From SIG480 sp045649265 (GTDB taxonomy: Bacteria; Bacillota; Clostridia; Oscillospirales; JAAYXM01), in contig JAZRPO010000061.1 of assembly GCA_045649265.1 (NCBI GenBank), forward strand, positions 1 through 14,349: a stretch of 14,349 nt of DNA, in the 5' to 3' direction. Shown one piece after another: positions 6,212-12,978 of the stretch (its first letter is position 1; every line of letters starts with the position of its first letter). The notes below the pieces were generated by a model, which worked only from the letters and a program-made list of their open reading frames with translations, was not told where the DNA came from and ran no database searches. The translations under genes were made by a program, and so were the position numbers.

Positions 6212-6239
6212 ATTATAACACAAAACACCTGATTGTCAA
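6212..6239 (-). promoter_or_regulatory. Predicted strong promoter for the recombinase gene
   Basis: On the minus strand, TTGACA (6239-6234) and TATAAT (6217-6212) are both full consensus matches with a 16-base spacer, and a TG lies one base before the -10 (extended -10). A start near 6205 gives a leader of about 200 bases before the recombinase ATG at 6007. Such a strong promoter on an invertase gene suggests it is normally repressed. It is back to back with the rightward promoter, with 9 bases between the two -35 elements. Confidence 0.72.
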
Positions 6240-6248
6240 CTGTTTTTA

Positions 6249-6277
6249 TTGACGTACTCTGTATTGTATTGTAAAAT
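6249..6277 (+). promoter_or_regulatory. Predicted promoter for the XRE regulator-metallopeptidase operon
   Basis: TTGACG (6249-6254) and TAAAAT (6272-6277) match consensus at 5/6 positions each with a 17-base spacer. TGTATT (6260-6265) and AATACA (6275-6280) form an inverted repeat across the -10 region, a plausible site for autoregulation. The start would be near 6284, at or just before the ribosome binding site AAGGAAGTGAT (6284-6294). Confidence 0.65.
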
Positions 6278-6298
6278 ACATTTAAGGAAGTGATAGTA

Positions 6299-6733
6299 TT
6301 GGATATGTATAAGGACCTAATTCGTAAAAGGGTAAAAGAAAAGTTTGGTACTATTGAAAACTTTTCAAAACATATTGGTATCCCTCGTACAACAATTAAT
6401 TTTATTTTAAAAAATGGTGTATATGCGTCTAACTATGGTATGGTAAGCAAAATTTTTAAAGAGTTAGATATTTATCCCATTGATGGTCATCCTATTGTAA
6501 TTGATGACAAATTACTGGATTTTATAAAGCTCTATAATTCACTGGATGATATGGGCAAGCACGCAGTTGCCTCGGTAGCCGAAACAGAATACAGACGTGT
6601 TCACCCTGATTTTTTAGAAGATGCTATTATTGCTGCATATGGAAGTATTGCTTCCGGTTCTCCCCTGACAGATGGAGAAAAAGCAATTATGGACCTGATT
6701 GACAAGATAAAAAAGGATAACAATGACAAATAA
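6299..6733 (+). CDS. XRE-family helix-turn-helix regulator (ImmR-like position)
   Basis: 144 residues from TTG 6299, which stands 8 bases after AAGGAAG in a near-perfect match to the 16S rRNA tail complement (6284-6294). ATG 6305 is an alternative; the upstream GTG at 6290 overlaps that site and is unlikely. The N-terminal 60 residues form a Cro/CI-type helix-turn-helix (FGTIENFSKHIGIPRTTINF, then ILKNGVYASNYGMVSKIFKEL). The C-terminal part (LDDMGKHAVASVAETEYRR and LTDGEKAIMDLIDKIKK) is helical and resembles the linker found in many repressors of the clostridial XRE group. Its gene overlaps the metallopeptidase gene by 11 bases, the usual ImmR-ImmA arrangement in which the peptidase cleaves the repressor. 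It is divergent from the recombinase and is likely its repressor; that link is inferred. Confidence 0.85.
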   Translation: MDMYKDLIRKRVKEKFGTIENFSKHIGIPRTTINFILKNGVYASNYGMVSKIFKELDIYPIDGHPIVIDDKLLDFIKLYNSLDDMGKHAVASVAETEYRRVHPDFLEDAIIAAYGSIASGSPLTDGEKAIMDLIDKIKKDNNDK

Positions 6734-7439
6734 TTCAGCTAAGCATAAGGCACTCAAAATATTAATCCAAAACAAACTTTACTCATTGACTGATTGCTAC
6801 GCTTTACAGCGCATTATTGAGTATAATCAGTTTTTGATTGTTGAATATAAAAAACATACCAATTCAGAATCTGTATCGGAACTTATAAAAAGATTAGGAG
6901 TTGAAGAAGAAGTTCAACACAATGACTCGTTTTTATATTTAACAAGCAACCTTAAAATTTTATTTATAAATGCAGATATTTCCGTCGAAGACAAGTGCGC
7001 GCTTTTACGCCATGAGCTCGGACACATCTGTGACCCCAATTTTAAAAATGGTGCTGCAAGTTATTCTAAAATTAAAAGAGAAGAATTCGCAAATGAATTC
7101 TCCTGTTATATTAAAAATCCTGGCATCGGCTTTAAATTTATACTCTTTATAATCAAAAAATGGAAATTAATAATCAGTATGATTGCTTTATCTGCCTGTG
7201 TCTTAGGATTTTCGATTATGATTAAGCCCTTAATAATACAACAAACAACACCGGTAACAGCCGATATATCAACCTTTAAAAATTCCGATAACACATATTA
7301 TGTAACATCGAGAGGTAAAAAGTATCATAGAAAACATTGTGTTATTGTTAAGTACAGGAATAGTTTAACAGAATTGACAATAAATGAAGCTGTTGAGGTT
7401 GGATACGAACCATGCTTGATATGTATTGGTGAAGAATAA
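6723..7439 (+). CDS. Membrane-tethered ImmA/IrrE-like metallopeptidase with Cys/His-rich extracytoplasmic tail
   Basis: 238 residues from ATG 6723, with AAGGA 6-7 bases upstream inside the end of the XRE gene. Residues 85-130 carry the zinc protease signature: HELGH (97-101) and the downstream acidic helix REEFANEFSCY, with Glu121 or Glu125 as probable third ligand. ImmA/IrrE proteins cleave a partner XRE repressor. Unusually, a hydrophobic membrane span follows at about 148-170, preceded by KKWK, which predicts the protease inside and the tail outside. The tail (190-235) reads YYVTSRGKKYHRKHC, LTELTINEAVEVGYEPC and LIC. His202, His205, Cys206, Cys231 and Cys234 could bind metal, as in small Ada-like or Zn-ribbon domains found on secreted proteins. 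The layout suggests a one-protein transmembrane sensor; the signal is unknown. Confidence 0.8.
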   Translation: MTNNSAKHKALKILIQNKLYSLTDCYALQRIIEYNQFLIVEYKKHTNSESVSELIKRLGVEEEVQHNDSFLYLTSNLKILFINADISVEDKCALLRHELGHICDPNFKNGAASYSKIKREEFANEFSCYIKNPGIGFKFILFIIKKWKLIISMIALSACVLGFSIMIKPLIIQQTTPVTADISTFKNSDNTYYVTSRGKKYHRKHCVIVKYRNSLTELTINEAVEVGYEPCLICIGEE

Positions 7440-7461
7440 AATTTTACAAACTCCATTAAGT

Positions 7462-7503
7462 AATATGCACCCCAAAAGTCAGATACTTTTGAAGGTGCAT
7501 ATT
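7462..7503 (+). terminator. Hairpin after the metallopeptidase gene, probable terminator or insertion-sequence end relic
   Basis: AATATGCACC (7462-7471) pairs with GGTGCATATT (7494-7503), and an inner AAAAGT/ACTTTT pair (7474-7479, 7485-7490) extends it after a small internal bulge. It lies 23 bases after the metallopeptidase stop, but only TTTATA follows, so it is a modest terminator. From memory, the half-sequence TGCACCCCAAAAGTC resembles terminal repeats of some IS3-family elements, so it may be a remnant of two facing ends. No transposase is present. Confidence 0.5.
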
Positions 7504-7532
7504 TTATATGGCAAAGAAAGAGACTTTACAAT

Positions 7533-7571
7533 AAAAGAAAAAAATGAGTCCGGTACAGTACCGAACTCATT
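7533..7571 (-). terminator. Rho-independent terminator of the ATP synthase operon
   Basis: On the minus strand AATGAGT pairs with ACTCATT and CGGTAC with GTACCG, with one mismatch and a single-base apical position (7543-7571). A T-rich tract follows at once (TTTTT, C, TTTT; 7542-7533). It stands about 80 bases after the atpC stop. In the plus direction there is no T-tract, so it serves the ATP synthase operon only. Confidence 0.85.
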
Positions 7572-7652
7572 ATCAAGCAAGTTAATATTTAATTTTGTCT
7601 GAACGTTTTGATTTGCGTCAAAAAATATGTTGATTTTTATATATACAGTTTT

Positions 7653-7910
7653 CTACCATTTAAAGCTTCCGGTGAGGAAAATGACTTTATCTTTGGAAAC
7701 GGTAAGGATTCCGCCGTCTGTTTTGCCCGAAATCTCCTCTCCGTCTGCTTTCACGATTCTGCACTCGCAAGGCTTTACCATTGTAGCAAAAGGAGCGTGC
7801 CCTGCAAGAACTGCGAGGTCGCCATCTGCCCCACGCACGAAAAGTGCGGTAACTTCTCCACGGAAAAGCTCTCCGTCCGGAGAGGAAATAATCAACAGAT
7901 ATTCGTGCAT
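7653..7910 (-). CDS. atpC: F1Fo ATP synthase epsilon subunit, short form without C-terminal helices
   Basis: 85 residues, starting 2 bases after the atpD stop. The whole protein corresponds to the N-terminal beta-barrel domain of epsilon: LLIISSPDGELFRGEVTALF, then GADGDLAVLAGHAPFATMVKP, GKTDGGILTVSKDKVIFLTG. This is the part that docks on gamma and the c-ring. Typical epsilon subunits have about 130-140 residues, with two C-terminal helices that bind ATP and inhibit ATP hydrolysis; these are missing. The stop (TAG) is clean, and the DNA beyond it leads into AT-rich sequence and the terminator without any helical remnant, so this is not an obvious frameshift. Short epsilon subunits are known in some anaerobes such as green sulfur bacteria. 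Inhibition by epsilon is therefore probably absent. Confidence 0.93.
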   Translation of the reverse strand: MHEYLLIISSPDGELFRGEVTALFVRGADGDLAVLAGHAPFATMVKPCECRIVKADGEEISGKTDGGILTVSKDKVIFLTGSFKW

Positions 7911-7912
7911 CG

Positions 7913-9307
7913 TTACACCTTCTTTGCCTTTTCGACAGCTTCGTCAATTGTTCCAACAAAGAGGAACGCAGATTCCGGAAGGTCGTCGTGCTGACCTTCG
8001 ATGATTTCCTTAAAACCTCGGATTGTTTCCGAAAGCGGAACGTATTTACCTGCAAATCCCGTAAACTTCTCAGAAACGTCAAACGGCTGAGAAAGGAAGC
8101 GCTGAATCTTTCTCGCGCGCGAAACGAGAAGCTTATCCGCATCTGAAAGCTCATCCATACCCATAATTGCGATGATATCCATAAGCTCCTGATATCGCTG
8201 GAGAATTCTCTGCACTTCTTTTGCAACGAAGTAGTGCTCCTCGCCGAGAATTTCAGGTGAAAGAATTCGGCTTGTGGATTCAAGCGGATCTACCGCCGGA
8301 TAAATACCCTGAGATGCGATACCTCTGGAGAGAACGGTTGTTGCATCAAGGTGGGCAAAGGTTGTGGCAGGAGCCGGGTCAGTAAGGTCGTCTGCCGGGA
8401 CATAAACTGCCTGAATTGACGTAATTGATCCCTTTTTCGTAGAAGTGATTCTCTCCTGAAGAATACCCATTTCGTTTGCGAGAGTCGGCTGATATCCAAC
8501 TGCAGACGGCATACGACCGAGAAGCGCAGAAACCTCACTTCCTGCCTGGGTAAACCTGAAAATGTTGTCTATAAAGAGGAGAACGTCTTGCTTTTCCTCG
8601 TCTCTGAAATACTCTGCCATGGTGAGGCCGGAAAGCGCAACGCGCATTCTCGCCCCTGGTGGCTCATTCATCTGACCGTAGACAAGTGTTGTGTTTGAGA
8701 GAACTCCCGATTCGGTCATTTCATTGTAAAGGTCATTACCTTCACGCGTTCTTTCGCCAACGCCGGTGAATACGGAAAGACCGCCGTGTTGCTTTGCAAC
8801 GTTGTTGATAAGCTCCATAATCAGAACTGTTTTTCCAACACCTGCACCACCGAAAAGTCCGATTTTACCGCCCTTTGCATACGGGCAGATAAGGTCAATA
8901 ACCTTTATACCTGTTTCAAGAATTTCTGTTGACGTTGAAAGCTCGTCGTAAGCCGGTGCGTTGCGGTGGATCTCCCAACGCTCGGCATCGCTTTCAAACG
9001 GCTTGTTGTCAACAGTGTCACCAAGAACGTTAAAAATTCTGCCAAGGGTATCGCGACCGACAGGAACACTTATCGGTGCGCCCGTATCAATAACTTCAAC
9101 ACCTCTTCTGAGACCATCGGTAGATGACATTGCGATACATCTCACGACATTGTCTCCTATATGCTGCGCTACCTCAACGGTAAGCGTTCTATCGCCGTTT
9201 TGCATAGTAAGCGCATTGTATATGGAAGGTAGTTTTCCTTCCTCAAAACAAACGTCAACGACAGGCCCCATGACCTGACTGACTTTTCCGCTTGCTTTTT
9301 CTGACAT
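7913..9307 (-). CDS. atpD: F1Fo ATP synthase beta subunit (catalytic)
   Basis: 464 residues, normal length, with AAGGAG 7 bases before ATG 9307. It forms the three catalytic sites of the F1 head. The P-loop GGAGVGKT is at 153-160, with Lys159/Thr160 contacting phosphate and Mg2+. The catalytic glutamate lies in GVGERTREGNDLYNEM (Glu185). The family segments VLLFIDNIFRFTQAGSEVSALLGR (here shortened to its start, VLLFIDNIFRFTQAGSEVSA) and PAVDPLESTSRIL are intact. The gap to atpG is 16 bases and to atpC 2 bases, consistent with translational coupling. Nothing appears unusual. Confidence 0.98.
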   Translation of the reverse strand: MSEKASGKVSQVMGPVVDVCFEEGKLPSIYNALTMQNGDRTLTVEVAQHIGDNVVRCIAMSSTDGLRRGVEVIDTGAPISVPVGRDTLGRIFNVLGDTVDNKPFESDAERWEIHRNAPAYDELSTSTEILETGIKVIDLICPYAKGGKIGLFGGAGVGKTVLIMELINNVAKQHGGLSVFTGVGERTREGNDLYNEMTESGVLSNTTLVYGQMNEPPGARMRVALSGLTMAEYFRDEEKQDVLLFIDNIFRFTQAGSEVSALLGRMPSAVGYQPTLANEMGILQERITSTKKGSITSIQAVYVPADDLTDPAPATTFAHLDATTVLSRGIASQGIYPAVDPLESTSRILSPEILGEEHYFVAKEVQRILQRYQELMDIIAIMGMDELSDADKLLVSRARKIQRFLSQPFDVSEKFTGFAGKYVPLSETIRGFKEIIEGQHDDLPESAFLFVGTIDEAVEKAKKV

Positions 9308-9323
9308 AATTCTATCTCCTTAC

Positions 9324-10124
9324 TTATAGCCCGCTTCCGGCAATAATCTCTGTGATTTCCTGAGTGATTGCGCCCTGTCTTGCTCTGTTATAGGCAAGGT
9401 TTAAGTCAGAGAGCATCTGCTGTGCGTTTTTATCGGCTGCATCCATTGCAACGCGACGCGCCGCAACCTCTGAGGCAACACTTTCACGAACGCAGGCAAT
9501 CAATGCTCCTGCAACGTACTCAGGAATAACTTCGTTTAAAATCGTTAGCTCATCGGGCTCAAAGATTACGCTTGTTCCGCATTTATCCCCTGTCTTCTCA
9601 AGAGGAAGCACATCGAGGACCTCCGGCTCTTGAGACATCATAGAGTGATACTTCGTGTAAACAATTCCGAGGCGGTCAAACTTCCCCTCACGAAATTCTG
9701 CACAAAGTACATCAGAAAGTGCCTTCGCATCGGAATACGAAAAGGTTTCTGCAAGCCTTGCTTCTCCCTGGAAGCGTTCGCATGCACGCTTGCCGATGGG
9801 GATAACTTCGGCATCGGGAAACTCTCTCATCAAACGAAAAACGTTTGCGTTATATCCACCAGCAAGACCTCGGTCACCCGCAATTACGATTAATTTCAGA
9901 ACACCGCTGCCACAGCGCATATACGGGCTTTTTTCACACTCAGGCGAAGATGCGAGCTTATTCACCATGTCGCGCACAGCGGATACATACTCTCGGCCTG
10001 CATTCATGAGCGTGTTTGCTTTTCTTATCTTTGATGATGCAACAAGCCCCATAGCCTTCGTGAGCTGGCGGGTTGAGCTGACGCTCTTGATACGGGTGCG
10101 AAGCTGCTTGATATTAGCTCCCAT
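9324..10124 (-). CDS. atpG: F1Fo ATP synthase gamma subunit (central rotor shaft)
   Basis: 266 residues, slightly shorter than the usual 280-290. The two helices that form the rotating coiled coil are present: the N-terminal MGANIKQLRTRIKSVSSTRQ followed by LTKAMGLVASSKIRKA, and the C-terminal MLSDLNLAYNRARQGAITQE followed by ITEIIAGSGL. The middle Rossmann-like part contains LIVIAGDRGLAGGYNANVFR. The start ATG 10124 is 4 bases after the atpA stop, and the AGAGGTGA ribosome binding site overlaps that stop. Gamma couples c-ring rotation to the beta subunits and holds epsilon; the short epsilon here must dock on its globular part. Confidence 0.97.
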   Translation of the reverse strand: MGANIKQLRTRIKSVSSTRQLTKAMGLVASSKIRKANTLMNAGREYVSAVRDMVNKLASSPECEKSPYMRCGSGVLKLIVIAGDRGLAGGYNANVFRLMREFPDAEVIPIGKRACERFQGEARLAETFSYSDAKALSDVLCAEFREGKFDRLGIVYTKYHSMMSQEPEVLDVLPLEKTGDKCGTSVIFEPDELTILNEVIPEYVAGALIACVRESVASEVAARRVAMDAADKNAQQMLSDLNLAYNRARQGAITQEITEIIAGSGL

Positions 10125-10128
10125 ATCT

Positions 10129-11622
10129 TCACCTCTGCATATCTGCGAGAGCAGATTTCAACGCTTCGATGTCTTTATCCTCCCACGAGCCCGCCTCTAC
10201 GCTTTCAATGAAGTCGGAATATTTGTTTTCAAGAAGTTCAAAAAGACGTGCTTCATATTCCTTGACCTTGCTAACGGGAGTGTCGTTAAGATATCCGTTT
10301 ATAACCGCATAAACGATTGCAACCTGGCAACCGACGCGAACAGGTGAATTTCTGTTCTGCTTGAGAACCTCAACAATTCGCTCACCAAGCGCAAGGCGCG
10401 CCTTTGTGTCAGCGTCAAGGTCGCTGCCAAACTGCGAGAACGCCTGAAGCTCACGATACTGAGAATAGAGAAGTTTAAGCTCTCCCGAAACCTTCTTCAT
10501 AGCTTTAAGCTGAGCAGAGCCGCCAACACGGCTGACGGAGATACCGGGGTTTATAGCCGGCATAACGCCTGCGTGGAAAAGCTCGGTTTCAAGGAATATC
10601 TGACCGTCTGTTATGGATATAACGTTGGTCGGGATATATGCCGAAACGTCACCTGCCTGAGTTTCTACAAGCGGAAGGGCTGTTATTGAGCCACCACCAA
10701 ACTCGGGAGCAACACAAGCCGCGCGCTCAAGGAGGCGAGAATGGAGATAGAAAACGTCTCCTGGGTATGCCTCGCGCCCGGGCGGACGGCGGATAAGAAG
10801 CGAAAGTGCTCTGTACGCAACCGCGTGCTTTGAGAGGTCGTCATATACTATGAGGACGTCTTTCCCCTGCTCGCGGAAATATTCTGCCATAGCGCAACCT
10901 GCATACGGCGCAACATACTGAAGCGGTGCTGATTCTGACGCAGATGCTGAAACTATGATAGTATAGTCCATCGCACCTGCGGCGGTGAGCTGATTTGCAA
11001 GCTGAACAACCGAGCTGTTCTTCTGCCCGATTGCAACGTATATACAGAGAACACCGGTGTTTTTCTGGTTGATAATCGTATCAATTGCGATTTCTGTCTT
11101 GCCTGTCTGGCGGTCACCGATGATGAGCTCACGCTGTCCTCGGCCGATCGGAATCATACTGTCAATCGCCTTGATTCCCGTCTGAAGCGGAACAGAAACA
11201 CCTTTTCTCTCGATGATGCCCGGAGCCTCGGATTCAATCGGACGAGTATACTCGGTTACGATATCACCTTTGCCGTCAATCGGCACGCCGAGCGCATTGA
11301 CAACTCTGCCAAGCATAGCCTCGCCGACAGGAACGGAAAGTACTCGGTTCGTTCTGCGAACGGTTGAGCCTTCTCGGATGTTGTTTTTATCCGAAAGTAA
11401 CGCAACGGAGACTGTGTCGGTTTCAAGGTTCTGTGCCATTCCGAAACTTCCGTCTTCAAATTCCAAAAGCTCGTTTGCCATACATGCAGAAAGTCCGAAA
11501 ACTCGGGCGATGCCGTCACCTACAAGAATAACGGTTCCTGTTTCTTTCATCTCAAGCTTTGATTTATAGTTTTTAATCTGTTCTTTAATGATGCTGCTGA
11601 TTTCCTGGGGTACAGTGCTCAT
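10129..11622 (-). CDS. atpA: F1Fo ATP synthase alpha subunit (regulatory nucleotide-binding)
   Basis: 497 residues, normal length. The P-loop GDRQTGKT is at 169-176, and the alpha/beta signature PAINPGISVSRVGGSAQLK includes the arginine finger (SVSR) that reaches into the neighbouring beta site. The N-terminal helix (ISSIIKEQIKNYKSKLEM) would bind delta, as usual. The start codon overlaps the atpH stop in an ATGA, which couples translation of the two genes; an AAGGAAGTGAT site lies within the end of atpH. No unusual residues were noticed. Confidence 0.98.
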   Translation of the reverse strand: MSTVPQEISSIIKEQIKNYKSKLEMKETGTVILVGDGIARVFGLSACMANELLEFEDGSFGMAQNLETDTVSVALLSDKNNIREGSTVRRTNRVLSVPVGEAMLGRVVNALGVPIDGKGDIVTEYTRPIESEAPGIIERKGVSVPLQTGIKAIDSMIPIGRGQRELIIGDRQTGKTEIAIDTIINQKNTGVLCIYVAIGQKNSSVVQLANQLTAAGAMDYTIIVSASASESAPLQYVAPYAGCAMAEYFREQGKDVLIVYDDLSKHAVAYRALSLLIRRPPGREAYPGDVFYLHSRLLERAACVAPEFGGGSITALPLVETQAGDVSAYIPTNVISITDGQIFLETELFHAGVMPAINPGISVSRVGGSAQLKAMKKVSGELKLLYSQYRELQAFSQFGSDLDADTKARLALGERIVEVLKQNRNSPVRVGCQVAIVYAVINGYLNDTPVSKVKEYEARLFELLENKYSDFIESVEAGSWEDKDIEALKSALADMQR

Positions 11623-12149
11623 CTGCTAATCACTTCCTTTACCTGCTGCAAACGGTTTTGCAGACTGCCGTCGATAACCTTGTCATCCATTTCAATGACA
11701 ACGCCGCCCAAAAGGCTTTCCTCAACGACGTATTCTATATTAACTGTGGCTTTTTCTCTTTTCTCAAGTTTTTCAGAAAGTCTCTTCTTTTGGTCTTCAG
11801 AGAGTTCTACCGCACTTCTGACCTTTACTTTCATAATTTTTTCAGCTTCTGCGAAAAGTTCCGAATAAGCCGTTTTTGCCTCGAAAAATACCTGAAGCCG
11901 TCCTTTTTCGCACATAAGCTCTAAAAACGAGAGAACGTCCTTCGGGAGATATTCACCAAAGGCTGCTTCTAAAGCCGCAATGCGCTCCGCTGTCGGAATG
12001 TTCGGAGATGTGAGAAAACGAAAAAAGTCTTCGTTCTCACAAAACGCGTTTGAAACCAACTCAAGAGCGTCGCTATATTCCCTCTTTTTATCAACCTCGC
12101 AGGCAAGCTCAAAAAGAGCTTCTGCGTATTCTCTGCCGACACTATTCAT
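11619..12149 (-). CDS. atpH: F1Fo ATP synthase delta subunit (stator cap)
   Basis: 176 residues from ATG 12149, preferred because AGGTGA lies 5 bases upstream; an in-frame GTG at 12158 would overlap that site. The start lies inside the last codons of atpF (8-base overlap). Delta sits on top of the alpha-beta head and ties it to the b-subunit stalk. The N-terminal helical domain begins NSVGREYAEALFELACEVDK, and the family's C-terminal motif is seen as VVEESLLGGVVIEMDDKVID and GSLQNRLQQVKEVI. Length fits the family (about 175-180). Confidence 0.96.
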   Translation of the reverse strand: MNSVGREYAEALFELACEVDKKREYSDALELVSNAFCENEDFFRFLTSPNIPTAERIAALEAAFGEYLPKDVLSFLELMCEKGRLQVFFEAKTAYSELFAEAEKIMKVKVRSAVELSEDQKKRLSEKLEKREKATVNIEYVVEESLLGGVVIEMDDKVIDGSLQNRLQQVKEVISR

Positions 12150-12651
12150 CACTTTCACCTATTTCGTCAATAAATGAATCGATAAACACCTTGTGGTCGT
12201 CTGCTTTAATCTCACGGCCGAGAAGCTTTTCTGACAATGCGCCCGAAACCTCAACTATTTCGCGCTTGATCTCCTGCTCGGCACGCTTAATCTCAAGAGC
12301 CGCATCTGCCTCTGCCTTGCGGATGATTCCGCTAGCTTCTTCCTTCGCATCAGAAACAAGCTTTTCACCGCGGCGGCGAGCAGTTTCCGATGCTTCACGG
12401 ATTATTTCATTGGCGCGGTCTTCCGCACCCGAGAGCGCAGCCTCACATTTTTCTCGGTTTTCATTTGCGGCATTCTGTGCATTTTCCGCCGCAAGATACC
12501 GCTCGTCTATCTCACCTTTTCTCGCCTCAAGCGTGTTTTTAACAGGCTTATATAAGAATTTCCTGATCAGAAGAAATAACAGAACAAGGTTTGCGAGAGA
12601 AATGAGGATTGACCAGATATTAATGGAAATGACCTCTAATGACTGTATCAT
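12142..12651 (-). CDS. atpF: F1Fo ATP synthase b subunit (peripheral stalk)
   Basis: 169 residues from ATG 12651, with AAGGAG 6 bases upstream. One N-terminal membrane helix (about 10-30, WSILISLANLVLLFLLIRKF) is followed by the conserved LYKPV and a long Ala/Glu/Arg-rich helix (35-160) that forms the paired stalk holding delta and the alpha-beta head against rotation. A single b gene is present, so the stalk is a homodimer rather than the b/b' type of phototrophs. The gap from atpE is 30 bases. Confidence 0.96.
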   Translation of the reverse strand: MIQSLEVISINIWSILISLANLVLLFLLIRKFLYKPVKNTLEARKGEIDERYLAAENAQNAANENREKCEAALSGAEDRANEIIREASETARRRGEKLVSDAKEEASGIIRKAEADAALEIKRAEQEIKREIVEVSGALSEKLLGREIKADDHKVFIDSFIDEIGESDE

Positions 12652-12681
12652 TTCAATCTCCTTAATTTCGAATTCTGTTGA

Positions 12682-12963
12682 TTATAACATACTCTTGAGA
12701 AGGTCAACAAATATTCCGGGTGCAACGAAAATAAGAAGGATTGAGATAACAAGAGAATAAATACCTGTTGTTTCCGCAATAGCACAACCCATGATCATCG
12801 TGGACGTAACGTCGCTCTTGCTCTCAGGCTGACGGCCGATAGCTTCACAAGCCTTCGAAACAGCAGTACCTTCACCCATACCGGGGCCGATAGCACCTAT
12901 ACCTGTGCAAAGACCTGCACCGAGAGCACAACATCCTAAAATAATACTGATTGCGATTTCCAT
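12682..12963 (-). CDS. atpE: F1Fo ATP synthase c subunit, Na+-type with two-carboxylate ion site
   Basis: 93 residues with a strong GGAGGT site 7 bases before ATG 12963. A two-helix hairpin forms the rotor ring: helix 1 (about 3-38, with GIGAIGPGMGEGTA), the polar loop RQPE (44-47) that contacts gamma/epsilon, and helix 2 (about 52-90). The ion-carrying carboxylate is Glu64 in AIAETTGIYS, with Thr65, Thr66 and Tyr69 matching the Na+ ligand set of Ilyobacter (Glu65, Ser66, Thr67, Tyr70). The position of Ilyobacter Gln32 is Glu31 here, in GMGEG, giving two carboxylates as described for the Fusobacterium nucleatum Na+ rotor. Na+ coupling is inferred from these residues. The C-terminus is a few residues longer than in Ilyobacter. 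Confidence 0.96.
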   Translation of the reverse strand: MEIAISIILGCCALGAGLCTGIGAIGPGMGEGTAVSKACEAIGRQPESKSDVTSTMIMGCAIAETTGIYSLVISILLIFVAPGIFVDLLKSML

Positions 12964-12978
12964 AATGAATACCTCCGT

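Noticed and set aside
5165..7439. Integrative element or prophage remnant (integrase, XRE and ImmA as in ICEBs1)
   Set aside because: No excisionase, conjugation, replication or phage genes, no tRNA attachment site and no direct flanking repeats are seen. The recombinase is short and Xer-like. Descent of the regulator pair from such an element remains possible.
6299..7439. Toxin-antitoxin pair
   Set aside because: The second gene has a clear HELGH metallopeptidase motif and a membrane span, not a known toxin fold. The order and overlap fit ImmR-ImmA.
7653..7910. Frameshifted or truncated atpC
   Set aside because: No sequence resembling the C-terminal helices follows the stop in any minus-strand frame. 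The region turns AT-rich and runs into the operon terminator, so the short form appears genuine.
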